Shown here: piece after piece, positions 45,402 to 53,850 of the stretch
Numbering within the stretch: the stretch's first letter is position 1
How the letters are laid out: each line of letters opens with the position of its first letter
NCBI RefSeq assembly: GCF_023231945.1
Contig: NZ_JAJLJH010000002.1
Coordinates: 558,001 to 622,000 of the forward strand
Length of the DNA stretch: 64,000 bases
Reading direction: 5' to 3'
Source of the DNA: Scleromatobacter humisilvae
Lineage (GTDB): Bacteria; Pseudomonadota; Gammaproteobacteria; Burkholderiales; Burkholderiaceae_C
Made by a program: the position numbers and the translations under genes
The notes under the pieces: model-generated
The model's database searches: none
The model's input: the letters and a program-made list of their open reading frames with translations, nothing else
What the model was told of the DNA's origin: nothing

Positions 45402-48400
45402 ACCTCTCTTCCCCGTTCGTCAGGCGCCCGATCGCGACGGTGTTGCTGACCGCCGGCGTCGCGCTGGCGGGCATCGCCGGCTTCTTCGTGCTGCCGGTGT
45501 CGCCGCTGCCGCAGGTCGACTATCCGGCCATCTCGGTGTCGGCCAGCATCCCCGGCGCGAGCCCGGACGTGATGGCCAACAGCGTGGCCACGCCGCTGGA
45601 GCGCCGCCTGGCCACGATCTCGGGCGTCAACGAGATCACCTCGAGCAGCGGCGTCGGCTCCACGCGCGTGAGCATGCAGTTCGACCTCAACCGCGACATC
45701 GACGGCGCCGCGCGCGAGGTGCAGGCCGCGATCAACGCGTCGCGCGTCGACCTGCCCGCCACGCTCAAGAGCAACCCGACCTACCGCAAGGCCAACCCGT
45801 CGGACGCGCCCTGCATCATCCTGGCGCTGACGTCGAACTCGCGCACGCCGCAGCAGATCTACGACGCCGTCTCCAACATCGTGCAGCAGAAGGTGGCGCA
45901 GGTCTCCGGCGTGGGCGACGTCGAGATCGGCGGCGGCTCGCTGCCGGCGGTGCGCATCGACCTGAACACGCTCGCGCTGAACAACCTGGGCATCCCGGCC
46001 GAGGACGTGCGCGCCGCCATCCAGGCCTCCAACGCGACGCGGCCCAAGGGCAGCATCGAGGACGGCGTGCAGCGGCTGCAGATCTACACGCAGCAGCCGG
46101 GCCACACGGCCGCCGAATACAAGGACCTGACCGTCGCCTGGCGCAACGGCGCGGCGGTGAAGCTGTCCGACATCGCCAACGTCACCGACGGCCCCGAGGA
46201 CGTGCGCACGCTAGGCCTGTTCAACGGCAGCCCCGCGGTGATCGTGATCGTCACGCGCCAGCCGGGCGCCAACATCATCGACACCGTCGATGGCGTGCGC
46301 GCGCTGCTGCCCGAGCTGAAGGCGCAGCTGCCCAACGACATCGAGCTGCAGGTCGCCTCCGACTCGACCAACTCGATCCGCGCCTCGCTGCACGAGGTCG
46401 AGATCACGCTGCTGATCTCGGTGGCGCTGGTCGTGCTGGTGGTCGGCGTGTTCCTGCACAGCTGGCGCGCCACGCTGGTGCCGGGCATCGCGACGGTCGT
46501 CTCGCTGCTGGGCACCTTCGGCGTGATGTACCTGCTCAACTTCAGCCTCGACAACCTCAGCCTGATGGCGCTGACGGTGGCCACGGGCTTCGTCGTCGAC
46601 GACGCGATCGTCGTGCTGGAGAACACCAGCCGCCACATCGAGCAGGGCATGGACCGCTTCCAGGCCGCGCTGCTGGGCGCCAAGGAGGTGGGCTTCACGG
46701 TGCTGTCGATCAGCCTGTCGCTGATCGCCGTGTTCATCCCGCTGCTGTTCATGGGCGGGCAGCCGGGCCGCCTGTTCCGCGAGTTCGCGGTGACGCTGTC
46801 GGTGTCGGTGATGATCTCGCTGGTCGTCTCGCTCACCACCACGCCGATGATGTGCGCGTGGCTGCTCGATCGCAACACGGGCGGCGTCAAGAAGAAGCAC
46901 AAGCCTGCGGGCCGCTTCACGCGCGTGACCGAGCGCGCGTTCGACGGCCTGCTGCACGCCTATGAGCGCGCGCTCGACTGGGCGCTCGATTCCAGCGTGA
47001 CGGTGATGCTGGTGCTGTGCGCGGTGATCGCGCTCAACGTGTGGCTGTTCGTCGCCGTGCCCAAGGGCTTCTTCCCGCAGCAGGATTCCGGCCAGCTCAA
47101 CGGCGGCATGCGCGCCGACCAGAGCATCTCGTTCGACCAGATGCAGGCCAAGCTGCGCCAGCTCGTGAACATCATCCACGCCGACCCCGACGTCGATACG
47201 GTGGTGGGTTTCACGGGCGGCTCGCGCGCGGGCGGCGGCTTCATGTTCGTCAACCTCAAGCCCAGGAGCCAGCGCAAGGACGGCGGCCAGGCCGTGATCG
47301 CGCGCCTGCGGCCGCAGCTGGCCAAGGTGACCGGCATCAGCCTGTTCCTCAACCCGGTGCAGGACCTGCGCATGGGCGGCCGCCAGACCAACTCGACCTA
47401 CCAGTACACGCTCAAGAGCGACAACCAGGCCGACCTCGCGAAGTGGGCGACGCGGCTCGCCGACGCGATGAAGAACGAGGAGGCGATCACCGACATCGAC
47501 ACCGACCAGCAGGAAAACGGCATCGAGAGCTTCGTCACCATCGACCGCGACGCCGCCGCCCGCCAGGGCATGACGAACAAGGACGTCGACAACGCGCTCT
47601 ACGACGCCTTCGGCCAGCGCCAGGTCGCGACGATCTACGACGCGCTGAACCAGTACCACGTCGTGATGGAGGCGATGCCCAAGTTCACGCAGACGCCGGT
47701 CTCGCTGAAGGACGTGCAGGTGCCGGGCAACGGCAGCAACGCGGTGGCGTCGGTCGCCGCCGCCGCGGCGTCGACGGCCGCCTCGACGCCCACCATCGCC
47801 GCCAACCCGGGCTCGCGCGACTCGTCCACGGGCGCGACCGTCAACACCAGCGCGCACGCGATGATTCCGCTGTCGACGATCGCCTCGTTCAGCGAGGACG
47901 CCGCGCGCTCCAGCGTCAACCACCAGGACGGCGAGCTCGCGACGACGGTGTCGTACAACCTGGCCGAGGGCTATTCGCTGTCGGACGCCAAGGACGCCAT
48001 CGAGCACGCGTCGGCCTCCATCCACATGCCGATCAACGTGCGCGGCAGCATGCAGGGCACGGCGGCCGCGGCGCAGCAGAACCAGGGCCAGCAGCCGCTG
48101 CTGATCCTGGCCGCGCTCGTCGTGATCTACATCGTGCTGGGCGTGCTGTACGAGAGCCTGGTGCACCCGCTGACGGTGCTGTCGACGCTGCCGTCGGCCG
48201 GCGTCGGCGCGGTGCTGGCGCTGATGCTGTTCGGCATGGAGTTCTCGCTGATCGCGCTGATCGGCGTGTTCCTGCTGATCGGCATCGTCAAGAAGAACGC
48301 GATCATGATCATCGACTTCGCGCTGGAGGCCGAGCGCTCGCGCGGGATCTCGGCGCACGACGCCGTGCGCGAGGCCTGCCGCCTGCGCTTCCGTCCGATC

Positions 48401-48685
48401 ATGATGACGACGCTGGCCGCCGCGCTCGGCGCGCTGCCGCTGGCCATCGGCTTCGGCGAGGGCTCCGAGCTGCGCCAGCCGCTGGGCATCGCCATCATCG
48501 GCGGCCTGATCGCCAGCCAGTTGCTGACGCTGCTGACCACGCCCGTGGTCTACCTGTTCCTGGACAAGTTCCGCCGGCGCAGTCCCGACGAAAAGCTGCT
48601 CAGTCGCCATGCCTCGGACGTCGAGGCCGGCGACGCGGGCCGACCTCTGCCGCCCCACGCCGCCTCCGCGGCCACAGGGAATTGA
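45398..48685 (+). CDS. RND multidrug transporter, MdtC-like
   Basis: A 1095-residue RND transporter, related to but distinct from its upstream neighbour. It has the MdtC-type N-terminus FVRRPIATVLLTAGVALAGI, proton-relay motif ATGFVVDDAIVVLENTSRH, PGRLFREFAVTLSVSVMISL and TM11 IGVFLLIGIVKKNAIMIIDF. About 50 extra residues rich in Ala, Ser and Thr (VASVAAAAASTAASTPTIAA and neighbours, around residues 785-835) are inserted in a periplasmic loop and are not typical of MdtC. Start codon ATG overlaps the preceding stop (ATGA). It forms the pump with the MdtB-like subunit, adaptor and outer-membrane channel. Confidence 0.92.
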   Translation: MNLSSPFVRRPIATVLLTAGVALAGIAGFFVLPVSPLPQVDYPAISVSASIPGASPDVMANSVATPLERRLATISGVNEITSSSGVGSTRVSMQFDLNRDIDGAAREVQAAINASRVDLPATLKSNPTYRKANPSDAPCIILALTSNSRTPQQIYDAVSNIVQQKVAQVSGVGDVEIGGGSLPAVRIDLNTLALNNLGIPAEDVRAAIQASNATRPKGSIEDGVQRLQIYTQQPGHTAAEYKDLTVAWRNGAAVKLSDIANVTDGPEDVRTLGLFNGSPAVIVIVTRQPGANIIDTVDGVRALLPELKAQLPNDIELQVASDSTNSIRASLHEVEITLLISVALVVLVVGVFLHSWRATLVPGIATVVSLLGTFGVMYLLNFSLDNLSLMALTVATGFVVDDAIVVLENTSRHIEQGMDRFQAALLGAKEVGFTVLSISLSLIAVFIPLLFMGGQPGRLFREFAVTLSVSVMISLVVSLTTTPMMCAWLLDRNTGGVKKKHKPAGRFTRVTERAFDGLLHAYERALDWALDSSVTVMLVLCAVIALNVWLFVAVPKGFFPQQDSGQLNGGMRADQSISFDQMQAKLRQLVNIIHADPDVDTVVGFTGGSRAGGGFMFVNLKPRSQRKDGGQAVIARLRPQLAKVTGISLFLNPVQDLRMGGRQTNSTYQYTLKSDNQADLAKWATRLADAMKNEEAITDIDTDQQENGIESFVTIDRDAAARQGMTNKDVDNALYDAFGQRQVATIYDALNQYHVVMEAMPKFTQTPVSLKDVQVPGNGSNAVASVAAAAASTAASTPTIAANPGSRDSSTGATVNTSAHAMIPLSTIASFSEDAARSSVNHQDGELATTVSYNLAEGYSLSDAKDAIEHASASIHMPINVRGSMQGTAAAAQQNQGQQPLLILAALVVIYIVLGVLYESLVHPLTVLSTLPSAGVGAVLALMLFGMEFSLIALIGVFLLIGIVKKNAIMIIDFALEAERSRGISAHDAVREACRLRFRPIMMTTLAAALGALPLAIGFGEGSELRQPLGIAIIGGLIASQLLTLLTTPVVYLFLDKFRRRSPDEKLLSRHASDVEAGDAGRPLPPHAASAATGN

Positions 48686-48687
48686 CG

Positions 48688-50187
48688 ATGACGATGGGCC
48701 CTCCCTTCTCCCGCACGCCGCCGCCCGCGCGCGCGTCCCGCGCCCCCGCGCGCCTCGCGCACGCGAGCCTCGCGCTGGCCGCCCTGCTCGCGCTCGGCGC
48801 CTGCACGGCGCTGGCGCCGAACCAGAAGTTCGACGCGCCGACCTCGGCGCAGTTCCTCGAGCCGCCGCCCGGCTGGATGGCCGCGGCGCCCGCCGACACG
48901 CTCACGCGCGGCCCGTGGTGGACGCTGTTCGACGACCCGGTGCTGACGCAGCTCGCGCCGCAGGTCGCGGTGTCGAACCAGAACGTCGCCGCGGCGGCCG
49001 CGGCCGTCGAGGAATCCTGGGCCACGGTGCGCGAGCAGCGCGCGGCGTTCTTCCCGACGCTGTCGGCGGACGTCGGCGTGACGCGCTCCGGCGTCGGCGG
49101 ACGCAGCAGCTCGAGTTCCGCCAGCACAAGCAGCGGCGGCAGCACGGGCAACCGCTTCTCGGCAGGCCTCAGCGCGAGCTGGGAGCCCGACCTGTGGGGC
49201 CGCATCGCCAACACGGTGTCGGCCGCCAAGGCCAGCGCGCAGGCCAGCGAGGCGGATCTCGCCAACGCGACGCTGTCGGCGCAGGCGACCTTCGTCACCG
49301 ACTACCTGTCCGTGCGCGAGGCCGATGCCGAGATCGTCACGCTCAAGACCACGATCACCGGCTACCAGCGCGCGCTGACGATCACGCAGAACCGCTACAA
49401 CGCGGCGATCGCGCCCAAGAGCGACGTGCTGCAGGCGCAGACCACGCTCGCCAACGCGCAGGCCGATCTCGCGTCGCTGCAGCAGCAGCGTGCCCAGTTC
49501 TTCCACGCGATGGCGGTGCTCGCCGGCCAGCCGCCGGCCACGTTCACGCTGCCGTCCGGCGACTGGAACTCGACGACCGTGCCGGCGATTCCGGTCGGCC
49601 TGCCGTCCGACCTGCTGCAGCGCCGGCCCGACATCGCGTCGGCCGAGCGCCATGTCGAGGCGGCCAACGCCAACATCGGCGTCGCGCGCGCCGCGTACTT
49701 CCCGTCGCTGACGCTCAGCGGCAGCGCCGGCCAGGGCGCCTCGCGGCTGGGCGACCTGTTCAACGCGTCGTCGTTCGCGTGGTCGCTGGGCGCCTCGCTG
49801 GCCGAGACGATCTTCGACGGCGGCGCTCGCACGGCGCGCGTCGAGGAGGCGCAGGCCGCCTGGAAACAGAGCGTCGCGCAGTACCGGCAGACGGTGTTGA
49901 CCGCGTTCTCGTCGGTGGAAGACCAGCTGTCGGCCGCCGCATCGCTGGAGCAACAGCAGGCGCTGCGCAAGGAGGCCTCGCAGGCCGCCGACCAGACCGA
50001 GCAGATCATGCAGAACCAGTACCGACAAGGTCTGGTGGCCTACACCGACGTCGTCACGGCGCAGGCGTCGGCGCTCAGCGCGCGGCGCGCGTTGATGCAG
50101 GTGACGCTGAGCCGGCAGACCGCTGCACTGCAGATGATCTCGGCGCTCGGCGGGGGTTGGTCGACGCAGGAGCTGGCGACCAGGTAG
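48688..50187 (+). CDS. RND efflux outer-membrane factor (NodT/OprM family lipoprotein)
   Basis: A 499-residue outer-membrane channel protein. A lipobox (ALLALGAC, Cys about residue 39) shows it is lipidated. Two TolC-like repeats follow: PWWTLFDDPVLTQLAPQVAV, LSASWEPDLWGRIANTVSAA, and DLLQRRPDIASAERHVEAAN, AYFPSLTLSGSAGQGASRLG, LAETIFDGGARTARVEEAQA. This is the NodT/OprM signature. It follows the MdtC-like gene by two bases and completes the tripartite pump. The Ser-rich segment (RSSSSSASTSSGGST) is a local low-complexity stretch. The operon ends here, convergent with malQ. Confidence 0.92.
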   Translation: MTMGPPFSRTPPPARASRAPARLAHASLALAALLALGACTALAPNQKFDAPTSAQFLEPPPGWMAAAPADTLTRGPWWTLFDDPVLTQLAPQVAVSNQNVAAAAAAVEESWATVREQRAAFFPTLSADVGVTRSGVGGRSSSSSASTSSGGSTGNRFSAGLSASWEPDLWGRIANTVSAAKASAQASEADLANATLSAQATFVTDYLSVREADAEIVTLKTTITGYQRALTITQNRYNAAIAPKSDVLQAQTTLANAQADLASLQQQRAQFFHAMAVLAGQPPATFTLPSGDWNSTTVPAIPVGLPSDLLQRRPDIASAERHVEAANANIGVARAAYFPSLTLSGSAGQGASRLGDLFNASSFAWSLGASLAETIFDGGARTARVEEAQAAWKQSVAQYRQTVLTAFSSVEDQLSAAASLEQQQALRKEASQAADQTEQIMQNQYRQGLVAYTDVVTAQASALSARRALMQVTLSRQTAALQMISALGGGWSTQELATR

Positions 50188-50207
50188 CGGAACGACGCCG
50201 CGATGCC

Positions 50208-51725
50208 TCAGGGCAACCGCGCCAGCTCGATCGGCGCGCGCCCGCTCGCCGCGCTGATCAGGCCCAGCACGCGCCCCGGCTCGCTGTCCAGCATGCTCCA
50301 GTCGAAGCGCCACGACCAGTTCCTGTCGCTGACCGTGCCCGGCGTGTTCATGCGGTGCGCGCTGCCCAGGCCCAGCACGTCCTGCAGCTGGAACACGGCG
50401 ATGTTGGCGACCGAGTTGCAGCAGGCGCGGATCATCGCCCAGTGGATGTCGTCGCCGCCGGCGGCCAGGTAGCTGCCCGCGTACGCTCGCTCGTGCGGGC
50501 TCGCGTTGTCCCACCAGCCGCGCGCCGTGTCGTTGTCGTGCGTGCCGGTGTAGGCGATCGTGTTGGCGACGTAGTTGTGCGGCAGGAACTCGTTGCCGGC
50601 GTGGTCGCCGAAGCCGAACTGCAGGATGCGCATGCCCGGATAGCCCAGGCCGTCGCGCAGCGCGTACACGTCCGGAGTGATGAACCCGAGGTCTTCCGCC
50701 ACGATGGGAAGCGGGCCGAGCGCGCGCGCGATGGCGTCGAACAGCGGCTTGCCCGGGCCGGTGCGCCACGTGCCTTCGCGCGCCGTCGGGCACGAGGCCG
50801 GGATCTCGTAGTAGCCGGCGAAGCCGCGGAAGTGGTCGATGCGGAACACGTCGGCCTGCTCCAGCGCGCGGCGCACGCGGGCCGTCCACCAGGCGAAGTC
50901 CTCCTTGGCCATGCGATCCCAGTGGTACAGCGGATTGCCCCAGCGCTGGCCGTCGACGGCCATCGCGTCGGGTGGACAGCCGGCCACGACGGTGGGCTGG
51001 AAATGCTCGTCCAGCGTGTAGAGGTCGGGCCGTGCCCAGACGTCGGCGCTGTGGTGCGCGACGAAGATCGGCAGGTCGCCCATGATGGCGACGCCGCGGT
51101 CGTTGGCGTACTTCTTGACGAGCGCGAGCTGGCCGTCGAACTGCCACTGCACGAACTGCCAGAACGCGATCTCCTCGGCGTGCTGCACGCGCGCGGCGGC
51201 AAGCGCCGACGGCACGCGGCGCTGCAGGGCGCCGTCCCATTGCCACCAGGTCTTGTAGCCGGAGCTGGTCTCCAGCGCCATGAACAGCGCGTAGTCGTCC
51301 AGCCACGACGCGTGCTTCGCGCACCAGGCCGCGAACTCGCGGCGCTCGCTCGCATCGGCCTTTGCAGCGAAGCCCCTGGCCGCGGCGCGCAGCTGCTGCA
51401 GGCGCCACGGGATGACCTTGGCGTAGTCCACCTTCAGCGCGTCGAAGCCGCCTTCGGGCAGCACCGGCTCCTCGAGCCATCCCTTGGCCACCAGCGGTTC
51501 GAGCGCCACCATCAGCGGGCTGCCCGCGAACGCCGACACGCTCTGGTACGGCGAATCGCCCGGGCCGATCGGCGCGGTCGGCAGCAGTTGCCAGATCGAC
51601 TGGCCGGCGGACACGAGCCAGTCGACGAACTGGAATGCCGCGGGCCCGAAGTCGCCGATGCCGTGCGGGCCGGGCAAGGAGGTGGTGTGCAGCAGCACGC
51701 CGGCGGAGCGCTTGTGGAGATCCAT
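50208..51725 (-). CDS. malQ: 4-alpha-glucanotransferase (amylomaltase)
   Basis: MalQ disproportionates malto-oligosaccharides, releasing glucose and lengthening chains for GlgP. The 505-residue GH77 protein has GVLLHTTSLPGPHGIGDFGP at the N-terminus, YQSVSAFAGSPLMVALEPL near residues 60-78, FVQWQFDGQLALVKKYANDR, IMGDLPIFVAHHSADVWA, the nucleophile in ADVFRIDHFRGFAGYY, the acid/base in PIVAEDLGF and GTHDNDTARGWW. It is a plant-like (short) GH77 form. It starts three bases after the glgX stop and ends the operon glgP-glgB-glgX-malQ. Confidence 0.95.
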   Translation of the reverse strand: MDLHKRSAGVLLHTTSLPGPHGIGDFGPAAFQFVDWLVSAGQSIWQLLPTAPIGPGDSPYQSVSAFAGSPLMVALEPLVAKGWLEEPVLPEGGFDALKVDYAKVIPWRLQQLRAAARGFAAKADASERREFAAWCAKHASWLDDYALFMALETSSGYKTWWQWDGALQRRVPSALAAARVQHAEEIAFWQFVQWQFDGQLALVKKYANDRGVAIMGDLPIFVAHHSADVWARPDLYTLDEHFQPTVVAGCPPDAMAVDGQRWGNPLYHWDRMAKEDFAWWTARVRRALEQADVFRIDHFRGFAGYYEIPASCPTAREGTWRTGPGKPLFDAIARALGPLPIVAEDLGFITPDVYALRDGLGYPGMRILQFGFGDHAGNEFLPHNYVANTIAYTGTHDNDTARGWWDNASPHERAYAGSYLAAGGDDIHWAMIRACCNSVANIAVFQLQDVLGLGSAHRMNTPGTVSDRNWSWRFDWSMLDSEPGRVLGLISAASGRAPIELARLP

Positions 51726-51728
51726 GAT

Positions 51729-53846
51729 TCAGCTCTTCGAACGAAGCACCACCAGCGAACGCGCGGGCAGGTGCAGGGATTGGGTGAGGACGGTGTCGGG
51801 GAAGATCTCCCCGTGCAGCTCGAGGCTGGAGTCCAGCGCGAGCTGCCAGAAGCCGGCGGGCAGGCGGAAGTCGAGCGCGCGATCCTCGCCGTTGAAGATC
51901 ACCAGCAGCGCCGGATCGACGGGCGTGGCCGCGCTCGGCGCCGGGTCGATGCGGCAGGCGAAGGCCTGGGCCTTCTGGTCGTTCCAGTCGACCGCGCCCA
52001 TCTCGTCGCCGCGCGGGCTGAGCCAGGTCAGGCGCGGCGCGCCGGCGCCCACGGCCGCGGTGGAACGCCAGTCGCCGGGGCGCAACGTGGCATGCGCGCG
52101 GCGCAGCGCGAGCACGTCGGCGGTGAAGCGCAGGAACCCGGTGTCGGCGGTCGGCCAGTCCAGCCACGTCAACGGACTGTCGTGGCAGTACGCGTTGTTG
52201 TTGCCCTGCTGGCTGTTGCCGATCTCGTCGCCGGCGCAAAGCATGGGCGTGCCCTGCGCGAGCAGCAGCGTGGCCATCATCGCGCGGCGCACGCGCGCGC
52301 GTGACGCGAGCATGCGCGCGTCGCCGGTCGGCCCCTCGACGCCGAAGTTGGCAGAGGGTTCACCGTCGCGGCCGTCGCGGTTGCCCTCGCCGTTGGCTTC
52401 GTTGTGCTTGCGGGCGTAGCTGGTGAGGTCGGCCAGCGTGTAGCCGTCGTGCACGGCGATGAAGTTGACCGACGCCAGCGGCGTGCGCTGGCCATGGTTG
52501 AACAGGTCGCTCGAGGCGGTGAAGCGGCGCGCCAGCTCGCCGCGCGGGATCGCCTGCGGCGTGCCGCTGTGCAGCCAGTAGCGCCGCACGGTGTCGCGGA
52601 ACTTGTCGTTCCACTCGAGGAAGCGGCCGGGGAAGCGGCCGACCTGGTAGCCGTCCGGCGCGGCGTCCCAGGGCTCGGCGATCAGGTGCACGCGGGCGAG
52701 GATGGGATCCTGGCGCAGCGCGGTGAAGAACGGCGCGTCGGGCTGGAACCCGACCTTCGTGCGGCCCAGCACCGGTGCGAGGTCGAAGCGGAAGCCGTCA
52801 ACACCCATCTCCTGCACCCAGTAGCGCAGCGAATCCAGCACGAACTGCGTCACGTGCGGATGCGCCACGTTGACGGTGTTGCCGCAGCCGGTGGAATTCT
52901 CGAAGTGGCCCGCGTCATCCGGCATCAGGCGGTACCAGCTCGCGTTGTCGATGCCGCGGAAGCTGATCGTCGGGCCTTGCTCGTTACCCTCGGGGGTATG
53001 GTTGTAGACGACATCCAGCACGACCTCGAGGCCGTGCTCGTGCAGCGTCGCGACCATCGCGCGGAACTCGGCGTTGACGGCCGACGGGTCGTCCGGCGTC
53101 GTCGCCAGGCGCGGGTCCGGGCAGAAGAAGCCCAGCGTGTTGTAGCCCCAGTAGTTGGTCAGGCCGCGGCCGCCGAGCGCCGGCTCGTCGACGTGGTACT
53201 GCACCGGCAGCAGCGACAGCGTCGTCACGCCCAGCGCCTTGAAGTGCGCGATGGACGCGGGATGCGCGAGGCCCGCGTAGGTGCCGCGCAGCTCGGGCGG
53301 CACGCCGGGCAACTGCTGGCTGAAGCCCTTGACGTGCACCTCGTACAGCACGACGTCGGCCGGATCGATTCGCGGCGCGTTGAGCCACCCGCGCGCGGGC
53401 ACGCCCGCGGGCGTGACGCGCGCCTTGAGCGCGGTCGCGGCGTTGTCGCGGACGTCGAACGAGTGCGGGCCGTCCGGATGGCCCAGCTGGTAGCCATGGT
53501 GCTCGGGCCGCCACTCGAAACGTCCGACGATCTCGCGCGCGCACGGATCGAGCAGCAGCTTGTGGGCATTGAAGCGATGGCCGTTGCACGGGTCGTAGGG
53601 CCCGTGCACGCGCAGGCCGTAGACCTGGCCGGGCGCGATGCCGGGCAGGAAGCCGTTGAACACGCCGTCGTGCGGACCGTGCAGCTCATAGCGCCTCAGC
53701 TCGGTAGTGCCGGTCGCATCGAACAGGCACAGCTCGACGCGCTGTGCGTTCTGCGAGAAGACGGCGAAGTTGACGCCGCCGTCGCGTGCATGCGCGCCCA
53801 TCGGCTCGCAACGCCCCGGCATCGCGGTGGCGGGAAACGAATCCAT
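51729..53846 (-). CDS. glgX: Glycogen debranching enzyme GlgX
   Basis: GlgX hydrolyses alpha-1,6 links of limit dextrins left by GlgP. The 705-residue protein shows an N-terminal CBM48 domain (GVNFAVFSQNAQRVELCLFD), then GH13 with YEVHVKGFSQQLPGVPPELR, LDVVYNHTPEGNEQGPTISF, the nucleophile in DGFRFDLAPVLGRT, the acid/base in HLIAEPWDAAPDGYQVG and FIAVHDGYTLADL. GlgX-specific NSQQGNNNAYCHDSPLTWLD is present. It lies four bases after the glgB stop, in the operon. Confidence 0.95.
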   Translation of the reverse strand: MDSFPATAMPGRCEPMGAHARDGGVNFAVFSQNAQRVELCLFDATGTTELRRYELHGPHDGVFNGFLPGIAPGQVYGLRVHGPYDPCNGHRFNAHKLLLDPCAREIVGRFEWRPEHHGYQLGHPDGPHSFDVRDNAATALKARVTPAGVPARGWLNAPRIDPADVVLYEVHVKGFSQQLPGVPPELRGTYAGLAHPASIAHFKALGVTTLSLLPVQYHVDEPALGGRGLTNYWGYNTLGFFCPDPRLATTPDDPSAVNAEFRAMVATLHEHGLEVVLDVVYNHTPEGNEQGPTISFRGIDNASWYRLMPDDAGHFENSTGCGNTVNVAHPHVTQFVLDSLRYWVQEMGVDGFRFDLAPVLGRTKVGFQPDAPFFTALRQDPILARVHLIAEPWDAAPDGYQVGRFPGRFLEWNDKFRDTVRRYWLHSGTPQAIPRGELARRFTASSDLFNHGQRTPLASVNFIAVHDGYTLADLTSYARKHNEANGEGNRDGRDGEPSANFGVEGPTGDARMLASRARVRRAMMATLLLAQGTPMLCAGDEIGNSQQGNNNAYCHDSPLTWLDWPTADTGFLRFTADVLALRRAHATLRPGDWRSTAAVGAGAPRLTWLSPRGDEMGAVDWNDQKAQAFACRIDPAPSAATPVDPALLVIFNGEDRALDFRLPAGFWQLALDSSLELHGEIFPDTVLTQSLHLPARSLVVLRSKS

Positions 53847-53850
53847 CGCG

